Assembly (NCBI GenBank): GCA_907163375.1
Contig: CAJQUW010005219.1
Location: forward strand, 62,001 to 126,000
Length of the DNA stretch: 64,000 bases
Direction: 5' to 3'
From: Prostheceraeus crozeri
Taxonomy: Eukaryota; Platyhelminthes; Polycladida; Euryleptidae
Shown: piece by piece, positions 1 through 9,340 of the stretch
Layout of the letters: each line of letters opens with the position of its first letter
Numbering within the stretch: position 1 is the stretch's first letter
Notes under the pieces: generated by a model
What the model saw: only the letters and a program-made list of their open reading frames with translations
Told to the model about the DNA's origin: nothing
Database searches by the model: none
Made by a program: the position numbers and the translations under genes

Positions 1-82
1 TATTTTTTTATCAATTTTTAAAATATAATATTTGAATTTTGTGGTAACATTGGAATACAACAAAAACATTTTACTGAACAAA

Positions 83-943
83 TTATTTTTTTATTGCTTT
101 GTTGTCTGACATCTTTTCGTTTACAATTTTCTCGTCTAAAGTTTTCTTTAATAAAGTTTTCAGTTCTTCTAAAAAAATTTTATCATTTTCTTCATTAGAA
201 ATTTTACCATCACTAAAAGTTTTACCATCACTAGAAATTTTGCCATCCTGTTTATTCTTGTCATCAACTTTTTCGGACTTTAAATGAATTGATATTTGAT
301 TTACTTCATTAGCTATTTGATCAAATTTTTCAATCTCATCTAACATAATAACATTATCATCACATACTCTTTGAAAGTAGTATGTAGAACGGAGAGGTAT
401 TCTCCGTACCAAATTTTTCAATCTCATCTAACATAATAACATTATCATCACATACTCTTTGAAAGTAGTAATGTAATTTGTCATAGACTTCTTTAATATG
501 TAAATGTTTAGTTTTTAATGATTTTCGTTTCTTAGTAATTAAAGATTTATCTAACATTGTAACAAGAGAAGTTGTAAAAACACCCGTACCTGTTAAAGCA
601 GTAGCAACTACTGGAATTACTAAAACACCTGAAGATATAACAATTGTGAATACCCCTAAACTTATTGTTAAAAATATTCCAATACCTTGTGTTATATTCT
701 TAACTTCAGACCATCTCTTTCTTAATTTATCATAATGCTCTAATATTAATAATAACTGAGTTCCTTATCTTTCATATACCTAACTCTATCTTTGTGTTTT
801 TCTTTGTTCATTTTTTCAATGTTCAATTCAGTTATTTTTAATTGCGATAACAAAGGATATGTTCTTGCGGTTTCTTCCATTTTCGTCGTCGCCGTCCCCG
901 TCGAAATTCCTTCCACTTTCGTCCCCGTTGAGGTTTCTTCCAT
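83..943 (-). pseudogene. Polinton-type conserved membrane protein, left copy (broken)
   Basis: This is the left-arm copy of the gene at 5441-6212. In order it shows a short N-terminal segment rich in Thr, Glu and Gly ending in a YPLLSQ motif, a charged helical segment, a glycine/valine-rich hydrophobic segment, a basic KxLKxKHxHIKE region, and a Lys/Asp-rich tail. This order matches a small conserved protein of unknown function that accompanies capsid and packaging genes in Polinton/Maverick (adintovirus-like) elements. That family assignment is from memory. An 88 bp duplication inside the gene (323-470) shifts the frame. The 3' tail is in frame here, whereas the other copy carries a shift in a T-run. 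Confidence 0.6.
323..470. repeat. 88 bp tandem duplication with hairpin junction
   Basis: A 60 bp block occurs at 323-382 and again at 411-470. Between them are 28 bases, including the hairpin ACGGAGA-ggtat-TCTCCGT at 389-407. The right arm has the block only once, so the change happened after the arms were duplicated. 88 is not a multiple of three, so it breaks the gene that contains it. Confidence 0.95.
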
Positions 944-1052
944 TTTTAAAGAAATATTTTCCCCTAAAAATAAAAAAGATTAAAAATTCATAAATTTAGG
1001 GATAATTGGAGTTATTTTAACTACTCCTAAAATTACCAATTTTTCTGATGTT

Positions 1053-1340
1053 GTGTCCTGGAACGGTCATGATTTGAGCAAGAAAATTCATAATCTCAAA
1101 TTTGAGATTCTTAACTTTTATGATTTTACGGTGTCCTGGAACGGTCATGATTTTGGGTAGAAAAAATCATAATCTCAAATTTGAGATTTTGAAAAATTTG
1201 AAAAATTGGGTATTTTTAAAAACGCCTAAATTTATGAATTTAGGTCTTCATAGCCTGAAAAAATGACCAAAATTCTTAAATTTAGTCGTTTTTAAAAATA
1301 CAAAAAATTTGAGAATTTTGTCCTGTCCTGGAACGGTCAT
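1053..1340. repeat. 78 bp direct repeats with palindromes near the relic's end
   Basis: The word GTGTCCTGGAACGGTCATGA occurs at 1053-1072 and 1131-1150, exactly 78 bases apart. Its core recurs at 1324-1340, next to the gypsy LTR remnant. Each of the first two units also carries the perfect palindrome AATCTCAAATTTGAGATT, at 1092-1109 and 1171-1188. The mirror copies in the right arm are at 5233-5252 and 5311-5330; the third copy has no partner there. The array lies upstream of the small gene, so a terminal or promoter role is possible but inferred. Confidence 0.85.
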
Positions 1341-1347
1341 ATGACCT

Positions 1348-1426
1348 ATACTTGTATATGTCATAACAAATTCTGGTGTAATACATGCTGGACTTGCAAA
1401 TTTTGTTCTGGAATTCGTATGCAACA
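1348..1426 (+). mobile_element. Remnant of the gypsy-type 5' LTR (3' end) and primer-binding region
   Basis: The last ~75 bases of an LTR are recognised because the same stretch, with a few changes, recurs at about 8206-8283 after the pol C-terminus. The LTR ends in CA at 1426. A candidate primer-binding stretch beginning TGGCGTCGCG follows at 1429. The rest of this LTR is missing; the Polinton-derived sequence begins within a few bases. Confidence 0.7.
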
Positions 1427-2112
1427 TTTGGCGTCGCGAAGCTATCCAATCCTACTGTGTTCTTTGAATTTTACGCAAGTGGCCAATGTTACTATTCGTC
1501 AGCCCCGACTGCCTTCTAATCCGACACGTACTGATTTTTCATATTTCAAGCGTGAATTTGAGAACTTTTGTCAAATTACAAAGTTGGACGATGAGTTGAA
1601 GTTACAGATGTTACAGAATTGTCTTTGCAGGGATGGCATAGATGTCTTTTACGGTCTGCCTACGCCCAAATCCAAGCATTCGGCGGATATATTGAGACTT
1701 GAGGAATATTTTGCAACATCCTCGTCTCTTCTACTACGCAGAAGGAAATTTTATATGTTTAGAGAAGAACAAAATGAGCCCGCTACAATGTTCGCTTGCG
1801 TTGTTTAGCCCAGGAGTGTGAATTTAACTGACTCTTAACTGTTAACTAAACTGACATTTGAGGCAGCTGCAACTAAAGCTGAGGCTTTTGAGAGGAACAG
1901 AAGTGAAAGAACTGCAATTGCTACTTCGTCAGATGCTGCTACATACAATACAGCATCATCTGTTCTTAGAAAATCAACTCGTGCTTGTTTCCGTTGTGGC
2001 TCTTTGCAACACCTCACTAATGACCCTAAATGCCATGCAAGAAATGAGTTCTGTTCCTTATGTGGCACGAGATGACATTTCAAGAAAGTATTTCGCTCCC
2101 AAAAAGGAATAA
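1427..2112 (+). pseudogene. Gypsy-type gag remnant with two zinc knuckles
   Basis: The capsid-like part (about 1480-1805) reads in one frame and contains a YFKREFENFC segment and a leucine-rich helical region. Frame breaks follow at about 1805-1860. The nucleocapsid part encodes CFRCGSLQHLTNDPKC followed by a second knuckle beginning CSLCGTR, which is cut by an in-frame TGA at about 2072. Paired knuckles of this kind are usual in Ty3/gypsy elements of the Mag/SURL type. The gene is non-functional. Confidence 0.75.
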
Positions 2113-2117
2113 GCAAT

Positions 2118-2711
2118 ATGGAAAAGGACAATTTAATAAGATCAACCTCTACAAGATCTTCTCAAGCGAGTGCTGAAAGTCAGTTTGACATAACTACCTC
2201 TTCCGCTTCGGTCAATTGCTTGGATGAATTAATGCGACGTGTTCTAATTAAAGGTGTTCCAGCTCGTTGTTTGATCGACTCTGGCAGTGACGTAAATCTT
2301 ATTTCGCAAATTGTGCTGCGGAATGTCCATTTGAATTCTACGGCTGCATCAGTTTGCGCTTATATCATTTTTTCATTGAAGGTGGTTGGTGAATCAATAT
2401 GAGAAGTGTCCTACAATGGTAAACATTTCGAAGCCAACTTCATTTTTGTGGGCCCTGGAAATGTACATGGTTGCAAGACATTGATCAGTTACAGACTTGC
2501 AAATCAGATGGGTATGATACAACTGGTCAATACTACTACCAATGAGATGTTTGGAGACCGTGTCTTCGCCAAGTATGGTCTCTCTCTCTCCCCTCTTTTT
2601 GATGGTATTGGATTGCTGAACAATGGTTATGATTACTCTATATCACCGACTCCCACTGATGTGTCGCATGCTCCTCCTACTCGAAGAGTATCTCCTCATC
2701 TTATTGATTAG
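2118..2711 (+). pseudogene. Gypsy-type aspartic protease and linker remnant
   Basis: The protease active-site motif DSGS is visible in the segment reading CLIDSGSDVNLIS (about 2269-2307). The rest of the protease fold continues past a stop at about 2401 in the same general region. The following stretch ends in a proline-rich linker (about 2640-2700) of the sort that precedes reverse transcriptase. The frame is broken at about 2403 and 2709. Confidence 0.65.
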
Positions 2712-2732
2712 TTCAAAGAAGAAATCACTAAA

Positions 2733-3270
2733 ATGCAAGACATCGGTGTAATCGAACCCTTTGTCGAGCCTACTTCATGGTGTGCGCCAACAGTTATCGC
2801 CTTCAGAAAATATTCCTCCTTACACATTTGTGCTGATTTTAGACACATCAATCGTTTCATGTTACGCAAGACCTACCAGCTACCATCATTTCAGGAACTT
2901 TCTACTCGTGTTGCTGGCACGACGATCTTTTCAAAATTCAATTGCAGATCTTCCTACTTGTATGGGCAAATTCCTCTGTCTTCGGACACTCAAAAACTGC
3001 CATGTTTTTCAACAACCTTTGGTCGATGTATTTACCGCAGATTGCCGTTCGGGTTCAAGAGTGCACCAAAAGTCTGTCAGTGAGTGCTCACGATGCTACT
3101 GGATGGCATTACTGGAGTTCTGTGCTACCTTGATGTACTGATTTATTCCAAGACTGAAGATGAACATTTCAAGACAATCGATATGGCGTGTGCCAAACTT
3201 CACAATTCTGGTCTGCGCTTAAATCGAGATAAGAGATTTTTTCAAAGAATCCATTGAATTTCTGGGTCAC
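2733..3270 (+). pseudogene. Gypsy-type reverse transcriptase, catalytically dead
   Basis: RT landmarks appear in order: GVIEPFVEPTSW, CADFRHIN, PSFQEL, FSKF, and RLPFGFKSAPKVCQ. The Asp expected after FSKF reads Asn. The YxDD box (about 3126-3140) lacks one Asp codon and reads YLDVLIY. Frames change at about 3080 and 3240. Substitution of one catalytic position and loss of another show that the enzyme could not work. Confidence 0.85.
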
Positions 3271-3935
3271 TTGTGGAATTCATGCTGTATCAAACCCAAG
3301 ACTGGACACGTGACGGCATTGTCAACTGCTCCGCTGCCAGTGGACAAGCCCACTCCTCGCTCTTTTCTCGGTCTTCGCACCTACCTGGGTTCTGGCAATG
3401 TTCCCCATTTTAGTGCGTTGACCAAGCCTCTGTGGAATATGTGCACTATGGAGTCTCAGTTTTTATGGACTGATTCAAGGAAATCTGCTTTTGAGAATGT
3501 AAAGAAAGAAATTTCACACCTTCAGCTGCTTAAGTATTATGCCGTGGGAAGGCCTATCGTTGTTCAAACAGACGTACGATTATGCTATCGTGGGCTTGGT
3601 GGTGTACTTTTACAGGGCGAACAGTCAGTATTTTTCGCAAGCCGAACTCTTACACAAAGTGAGACCCGATATTCTCAAATAGAGCTTGAAATGTTCGCCG
3701 CTTTCGACTTTATGTTACTGCTTCCAAATTTATTGTGGCTGCTGACCACCTTCCTTTTGTTGACATATGGAAAAAACCTATTGATCATTTATTGACGAAG
3801 TTACAGAGATGGAAAACATGGCTCAGTGGATTTGATATGGAAATCACTCATATTCCTGGCAGGCGCAATGTTTTGGCAGATGCTTTATCTAGAAATTCAA
3901 TTTATGGCGAGTCCCAAGATCATGTGGAACACTCT
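3271..3935 (+). pseudogene. Gypsy-type RNase H remnant
   Basis: The region encodes the RT connection (LGLRTYLGS, ALTKPLW) and RNase H (QTD near 3567, GGVLLQG, SRTLTQSETRYSQIELEMFAA). After a frame change at about 3730 come AADHLPFV, LQRWKTWLSGFDMEI and IPGRRNVLADALSR. The first catalytic Asp is kept but the residues after it are changed. It follows RT directly, as in all gypsy elements. Confidence 0.85.
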
Positions 3936-4886
3936 ATCTGCTTTATTTTGAAAACTGTGCCTATTGATCTGAAAAGCGTTGCAAGTGCCACAGCTGAAGA
4001 TCCTACTCTAAAGAAAGTGCGCGATAACATGCTGACTGGTTGTAGAAAGCGTCCTGATTCTTCAGAGCTGTTATCTTATTAGCATATCCGTTATGAGTTG
4101 TCTACCAAAGAATCCTCTGATCGCTTTGTTGTTTGCCTAGGTGATCGCATTGTCTTGCCATCCACTGAGATCTGACATGTTTCTACAGCCTCATGAAGGT
4201 CATCTTGGTTTCCTAAAATTGAAATCTACAATGCGAACAGGCATGTGGTGGTCTGGACTCTCCACGAATATTGAAAATTTTGTCAGAATATGTGCTGCTT
4301 GCACTATTCACAGAAAGACTGTAGTTGCAGCTCCAATTTCTGAATTTGAGTCGACGTCTGCGTGGAATATAACTTCAATTGATTTATGTGTTCCGTCGAG
4401 TAGTCTGGACGATAATATATTACTGACAGTTATGGATTACAAGTCACATTCCCCTTTGCCTTAATTTTGAATCGGATGGATACCAGATCAGTTATTGAAT
4501 GTTTAGTTCGATTGTTCTCTATCTGAGGATTGCAGCCGACAGATGGCCGACAGTTTGTTACTACTGAGTTCGAGTCTTTTCTCAGATGTAATGGGATGAA
4601 ACATTACAAATTATCCAATGAATTTCCTTCCACTAATGGAAGAGTGGAGCGCTTGCATGGTACTATCAAATCACGGATTCAACGTATTCGTCATGAGTCG
4701 GACTTACCATTTTCTATCGCGTTACACCGTGTGTTATATGACATTCGTCGAACAGTTTGCGAAACGACTGGGACAACACCACTTCAAGCTTTTTTCTCGC
4801 GCTCTGTTACAACAAAGTTTACCAATTTATCTAATCGAAGTTCTGAGTTAAAGTCCAGAGGCTGTCCCAATAGACCTCTTAACTAA
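3936..4886 (+). pseudogene. Gypsy-type integrase, N-terminal and core domains
   Basis: The zinc-binding domain is visible as HEGHLG followed by WWSGL and CAACTIH (about 4190-4320). The core has a first acidic position in SIDLCVP (about 4378), a second in TDGRQFVT (about 4535-4560), and the Glu in NGRVERLHG (about 4638-4665). Stops and shifts occur at about 4081, 4464 and 4520. The reading is cut at about 4858, where the Polinton-type relic starts; the C-terminal part resumes at about 7606. Confidence 0.85.
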
Positions 4887-5105
4887 GAAATTCTTAGAGT
4901 TTTTCATAAATCATGAAGATTTACGTAAATTTATGAAAATCTTGTCCCACAGCAGATTTTCGTTAATTTTTACGTAAATGACTCATTTGCCTTCACGCGG
5001 TGTGTCCTAACCTACTTTCTGACGTCTCCACAGACGTCATTGTTAAAATAGTTGCATCGATTTACTTTTATAGTTTATCGTAAACCATTTAAGAAATTTT
5101 TAGTT

Positions 5106-6294
5106 AAGAATTTTGGTCATTTTTTCAGGTTATGAAGACCTAAATTCATAAATTTAGGCGTTTTTAAAAATACCCAATTTTTCAAATTTTTCAAAATCTC
5201 AAATTTGAGATTATGATTTTTTCTACCCAAAATCATGACCGTTCCAGGACACCGTAAAATCATAAAAGTTAAGAATCTCAAATTTGAGATTATGAATTTT
5301 CTTGCTCAAATCATGACCGTTCCAGGACACAACATCAGAAAAATTGGTAATTTTAGGAGTAGTTAAAATAACCCCAAATAACCCTAAATTTATGAATTTT
5401 TAATCATTTTTATTTTTAGGGGAAAAATATTTCTTTAAAAATGGAAGAAACCTCAACGGGGACGAAAGTGGAAGGAATTTCGACGGGGACGGCGACGACG
5501 AAAATGGAAGAAACCGCAAGAATATATCCTTTGTTATCACAATTAAAAATAACTGAATTGAACATTGAAAAAATGAACAAAGAAAAACACAAAGATAGAG
5601 TTAGGTATATGAAAGATAAGGAACTCAGTTATTATTAATATTAGAGCATTATGATAAATTAAGAAAGAGATGGTCTGAAGTTAAGAATATAACACAAGGT
5701 ATTGGAATATTTTTAACAATAAGTTTAGGGGTATTCACAATTGTTATATCTTCAGGTGTTTTAGTAATTCCAGTAGTTGCTACTGCTTTAACAGGTACGG
5801 GTGTTTTTACAACTTCTCTTGTTACAATGTTAGACAAATCTTTAATTACTAAGAAACGAAAGTCATTAAAAACTAAACATTTACATATTAAAGAAGTCTA
5901 TGACAAATTACATTACTACTTTCAAAGAGTATGTGATGATAATGTTATTATGTTAGATGAGATTGAAAAATTTGATCAAATAGCTAATGAAGTAAATCAA
6001 ATATCAATTCATTTAAAGTCCGAAAAAGTTGATGACAAGAATAAACAGGATGGCAAAATTTCTAGTGATGGTAAAACTTTTAGTGATGGTAAAATTTCTA
6101 ATGAAGAAAATGATAAAATTTTTTAGAAGAACTAAAAACTTTATTAAACAAAACTTTAGACGAGAAAATTTTAAACGAAAAGATGTCAGACAACAAAGCA
6201 ATAAAAAAATAATTTGTTCAGTAAAATGTTTTTGTTGTATTCCAATGTTACCACAAAATTCAAATATTATATTTTAAAAATTGATAAAAAAATA
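5106..6294. repeat. Right arm of the inverted duplication
   Basis: Mirror image of 1-1277 at very high identity. It carries the same small gene and the same 78 bp spaced motifs, but not the 88 bp tandem duplication. Beyond 6294 the sequence continues into the packaging ATPase; the partner region of the left copy lies outside the window. Confidence 0.95.
5441..6212 (+). pseudogene. Polinton-type conserved membrane protein, right copy (broken)
   Basis: The first 65 codons start MEETSTGTKVEG and run to 5638. A shift of frame at about 5625-5640 leads into a segment with a charged helix (RKRWSEVKNI), a hydrophobic Gly/Val/Thr-rich stretch of about 40 residues and a basic region with KHLHIKE. A second shift in a T-run at about 6118-6123 separates the Lys-rich tail, which ends at a TAA at 6210. 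The architecture fits the small protein of unknown function found with Polinton capsid genes; a membrane or virion-interior role is only inferred. The facing ATPase gene lies 128 bases downstream, convergent. Confidence 0.6.
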
Positions 6295-6339
6295 TAAAAA
6301 TAATAAAAAATATTATAACACTTTATTAGTATATTTTTA

Positions 6340-7102
6340 TCACTCGGTAAACAATTGTTCGATAACTCTATCATGAATTTTTTTATCAATATTAATTGTA
6401 ATGAAGCCATAATCTTTTGACAAAGCATTGTTACACGATTGTTTAAATTCATCTTTTTTTCTTACGCATAAATCTCTTAACAAATCACTTAAGTTTCTTG
6501 CATTTATTTCAAATAGTATATTATATTTGCATTCTTTCTAATAACACTTCCATCTAATGAATACATACTTTGTGTTAAATAAAAAACACTATAGTTGTTA
6601 TGTCTACCACTTGTGAAATAATTTCTCTGAACTGACTGATTTCTATCATTAACACAATCATCAAAAATTACACAATGTTTCATTGTTTTATATAGTTTAC
6701 TAGGATCTTGCATATTACCACTATCATCTATTAATTGTATCTTTATATGTTTATTTTTATTGGATTCTACTAACTGAATATTTTTGCTGCTTCTTCACAC
6801 CACGAACTTATTTCTTCGTCATCTTCAGATTTTTCATATTCTTCGAATAGGGAAGCAATTGCTGTTTTTTAAGATTATTTTCAAATCCATATTTTAAAAA
6901 TTGATAGACAGGTTGTTCTGTTGTTGTTGTATAAATTATAAGATTGTTATAATCCAAAAAATTTGAAGTCGTTAAAATTTTAAATAATAAGTATGTTTTT
7001 CCACATCCTGATCTTCCACAAATAACTGACAAAACTTTATTAGATAAATTTGGATGATGATTAAATTTAAGTTTTTTTATTTAATGGTGGTACTTCACTC
7101 AT
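6340..7102 (-). pseudogene. Polinton-type A32-like genome-packaging ATPase (broken)
   Basis: The P-loop GRSGCGKT lies at about 6990-7020 on this strand. A Walker B motif in CVIFDDCV (about 6650-6675) and a following YFTSGRHNNYSVFYLTQS segment fit the FtsK/HerA-type ATPases that package DNA in Polintons and related large DNA viruses. An ATG at 7102 gives a start with a short acidic N-terminus. The C-terminus (EFKQSCNNALSKDYGF region) ends at a TGA at 6340-6342. About 254 codons in all, the usual size for the family. At least three frame shifts (about 7060, 6810-6720 and 6505) make it a pseudogene. Confidence 0.8.
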
Positions 7103-7161
7103 TTTTAATAATTTTTTTTAATTTTTTTTGTTTTTTAAGAAGAAGAATAAGAAGCAGAAAA

Positions 7162-7404
7162 TTAAACTTCTCTAACCAAAAGATCTATCATAATCTCTTC
7201 ACCTCCAAAATTTATATCTTGTCCTTTCTCATCAGTGATTCTAATGTTAATGTTGTTAATAGTTTTTCTTGTAATAGGGAAATATATTAATGTTTGTGGA
7301 AATACATTTAATCTATAACCAATGGGTACAGTAAAAACTGGAAAACGACGAAGCATCCGAACATCCGAAAACGACGGAAACAGCCGAATCATCAGATGAC
7401 GCAC
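7162..7404 (-). pseudogene. C-terminal piece of a Polinton-type capsid-like protein
   Basis: The reading frame ends with a YRLNVFP / YFPITRKTINNINIRITD / GGEEIMIDLLVREV tail. This kind of tail (I-N-I-RITD-G-F-GE-L) is what I recall for jelly-roll capsid or penton-like proteins of Polintons; I cannot say which capsid subunit. It lies just upstream of the ATPase on the same strand, a common pairing in these elements. The first ~20 residues are probably unrelated sequence after a deletion. Confidence 0.45.
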
Positions 7405-7605
7405 AATGGTAATAAACCAATCAGCTCTTAGAATGATACAGCGGTCGTTAAGAAAAAGGATATTCCATGCTTATCAAGGTTAGAAGTTACGATGAACGTA
7501 TTGAGATAAAAACTTACGATTTTCTTCTAAAAACTTACGACTTCTTAAAGTTACCGAAAGCTTTACGAAAAACTTAGACTTACGCAAATCTCTTGTGGGA
7601 CAGCC

Positions 7606-7995
7606 GACAGGTCTTTGGATAACCAATATTACCAATGAAATAAAGATTCTCGAGCGAAATTGATTTACTATCTACCAAATCAGAGAGTCTGGCTAAGAAA
7701 GGGAAAGACGAGACAATATGGTATCCCAGCAGTCATTGTGAAAGCGGTTGGAAAGAGAGCATGGAAATTTAATACAGATTCTGGATTTCGCATTTATAAC
7801 CAACGCAATATTTTACCGCGTTATGTGGATTCAGATCCTGCATATGGTGATGCTTATGGACAAGGCTGTACTCACCGTGATCGTGAGCGTCTGCCTAGTG
7901 AGCATGAACCGCCTTTTGCAAGATGCAATTTGCGACCTCGTGAAACGCTTCGCAGGCCGGATCGCTTGACTGTTAGTTGGGTTCAGAACTTCTAA
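7606..7995 (+). pseudogene. C-terminal part of gypsy pol
   Basis: After the relic ends, coding resumes with a helical segment, a frame shift at about 7655, and then YYLPNQRVWLRKGK, PAVIVKAVGKRAW, YNQRNILPR and a basic PRETLRRPDRL tail. This is the post-core integrase C-terminus typical of gypsy elements (VWLR motif, SH3-like strands, R-rich end). Its position 3' of 4886 and directly 5' of an LTR shows that the element was continuous before the 4860-7605 insertion. Confidence 0.75.
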
Positions 7996-7999
7996 TTCA

Positions 8000-8283
8000 G
8001 ACATTATTCTTCATGTTTATAATTAAAAAATGCAATCTTTTAATTTTAAATTATGTTCAGTTGTCGCGACATATTCTTTAAAGTGGGATGGGCATGATGC
8101 GATTGATTGTTCATTGCATTGTTCTGGACATTGCATTGTTTTCCAGTCTTCGGTCAGCTATCGGCTGATGAATTGTCGTTACTGCGCTGCGATGTTCATG
8201 ATCATGCCATGTAGATATCATAACGCATTCTGGTGTAATACATGCTGGACTTGCAAATTTGGTTCTGGAATTCGTATGCAACA
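8000..8283 (+). mobile_element. 3' LTR remnant of the gypsy-type element
   Basis: Begins just after the pol stop. Its last ~75 bases match 1348-1426, both ending GCAACA. The 5' boundary is uncertain because the other LTR is truncated. No target duplication can be tested. Confidence 0.6.
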
Positions 8284-8805
8284 CTCGTTAGAAATTATAG
8301 AAGCTTGCATTGATCGAATGAATCTACTGCTTCGTAGTTGAAATATTAAGTAGACAAAACGATGGCCTTTCACTCGCTGCAACTCTCCGCCAATTTTGAG
8401 GAGGAGCGGCAGAAACTGATTGATGTACATGGAGCTAATTAGTAGGTCTGAAATTTTGAATAATTCCCAAAATTAAAACTGTGATACGCATGCTGTGTAA
8501 ATGACACTGAAGCTGGTTCAGAAAGCATAATATTGGTCAAGATTGCATTTTTGACGAACGCAGCTCATAGTTTTTGATCACTTAGCAATCCTCTAAATAA
8601 TGCTACCACCCATTAATTCTAAATTCTCACAAATAATAGCACCCGTACAAGTAGGCTAGATTAAAGCTGGCGAATACGAGTATCTTTACTGAAAAACAGA
8701 AATCTGGCATGTATTCTGGACAACACAACCTTGCGCACCATAAATTGATGTTCCTTCAATTTCATAATGTCGATAAATATTCCAAATAAATGGTAATCAA
8801 CAAAC
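8284..8805. other. No gene seen
   Basis: AT-rich sequence between the LTR and the exon-like segment. A minus-strand open stretch at about 8700-8780 has no recognised content. Confidence 0.5.
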
Positions 8806-8909
8806 CTTTCCGTTGACCATGGAATGGATCGTTTCGTTTCTCATCACGAAGCCAGTTGTGTATCCCTCATAAGTGTAGGGTTGCTTGTCTAGAAGACCGG
8901 CGATTGCAA
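8806..8909 (-). CDS. Exon-like segment, small domain family (member 1)
   Basis: A 104 nt open segment is preceded on the minus strand by an acceptor (pyrimidine-poor TTTGACTTGCAG) and followed by a GTTTGT donor. It reads through 34 codons with balanced composition, including YTYEGYTTGF and RNETIHSMVNG. Two further minus-strand segments, at 31998-32125 and 35959-36078, show a similar spacing of Tyr, Phe and Thr, and all three enter in the same phase. I do not recognise the domain. An isolated exon is inferred, not proven. Confidence 0.35.
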
Positions 8910-9340
8910 CTGCAAGTCAAAGTATTGGAGTCTTACACGGTGTACAGTGATACTAAGTTTGAACCATGAATTTCAAATCTGGAAGTTGGCAGAATTGTCA
9001 TCTGAACACCGTTCATTAAACAACTATAGAATATACAAAGTCTGATATTTTTGCCTGAAGGATCAAGCAGGCAATAGAAAGATGTGTCAACGGAACGCAA
9101 AATTCCAAAGTCCATCTTCAAGAGTTATGCTAAAAATTGAATCATTTGATCAAGACACATAAGCTAGGAGCTGACTTTCTTATTTGATAAATTGCATCCA
9201 ACAGTAATAGGTCGACGAGTGACTCTCATGGTTGGTGATTAAAGTGCTATCCCTCTCCTTAATAGAGCTATGATAGAGTATATAATGTATGTAGTATCGA
9301 TACTCACACAATGCGAAAAGCAATCAAAAGACTTTACGAA
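8910..9340. other. No gene seen; left flank of the piggyBac element
   Basis: Contains an unrecognised 62-codon minus frame (8933-9121). I could not find a left terminus with CACTAG in this interval, so the left end of the piggyBac element is either lost or strongly changed. Confidence 0.5.

Larger units (their letters stand above)
1..1277. repeat. Left arm of a 1.2-1.3 kb inverted duplication
   Basis: This arm is the reverse complement of 5106-6294: base 1 pairs with 6294 and homology ends at 1277/5106. The arms are nearly identical; over the 65-codon reading frame they share only one residue differs. The left arm continues past the window edge, so its true length is unknown. The two arms differ in length by 88 bases, which equals the tandem duplication at 323-470. 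The arm is part of a Polinton/Maverick-type relic; the interval between the arms is mostly gypsy-type retrotransposon. Confidence 0.95.
4860..7605. mobile_element. Compact Polinton/Maverick-type relic inserted in gypsy pol
   Basis: The relic begins GGCTGTCCCA at 4860 and ends in the reverse complement of that word at about 7596-7605. The first 100-150 bases at each end share AT-rich motifs such as TTACGTAAA, but similarity inside is weak. It interrupts a gypsy pol gene whose C-terminus resumes directly after. Within it are a conserved small protein (+), a packaging ATPase (-) and a capsid-like C-terminus (-). Full Polintons are 15-20 kb with polymerase B and integrase; neither is seen, so this copy is heavily deleted. 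I find no clear 6 bp target duplication. Confidence 0.6.

Noticed and set aside
1053-1340. Regularly spaced repeats as a CRISPR-like array
   Set aside because: Only two to three units with long, mutually similar spacers, within eukaryotic transposon sequence.
5441-7404. A complete endogenous virus with polymerase and capsid
   Set aside because: No polymerase B, integrase or full capsid gene is visible in the window; only a small set of broken genes.
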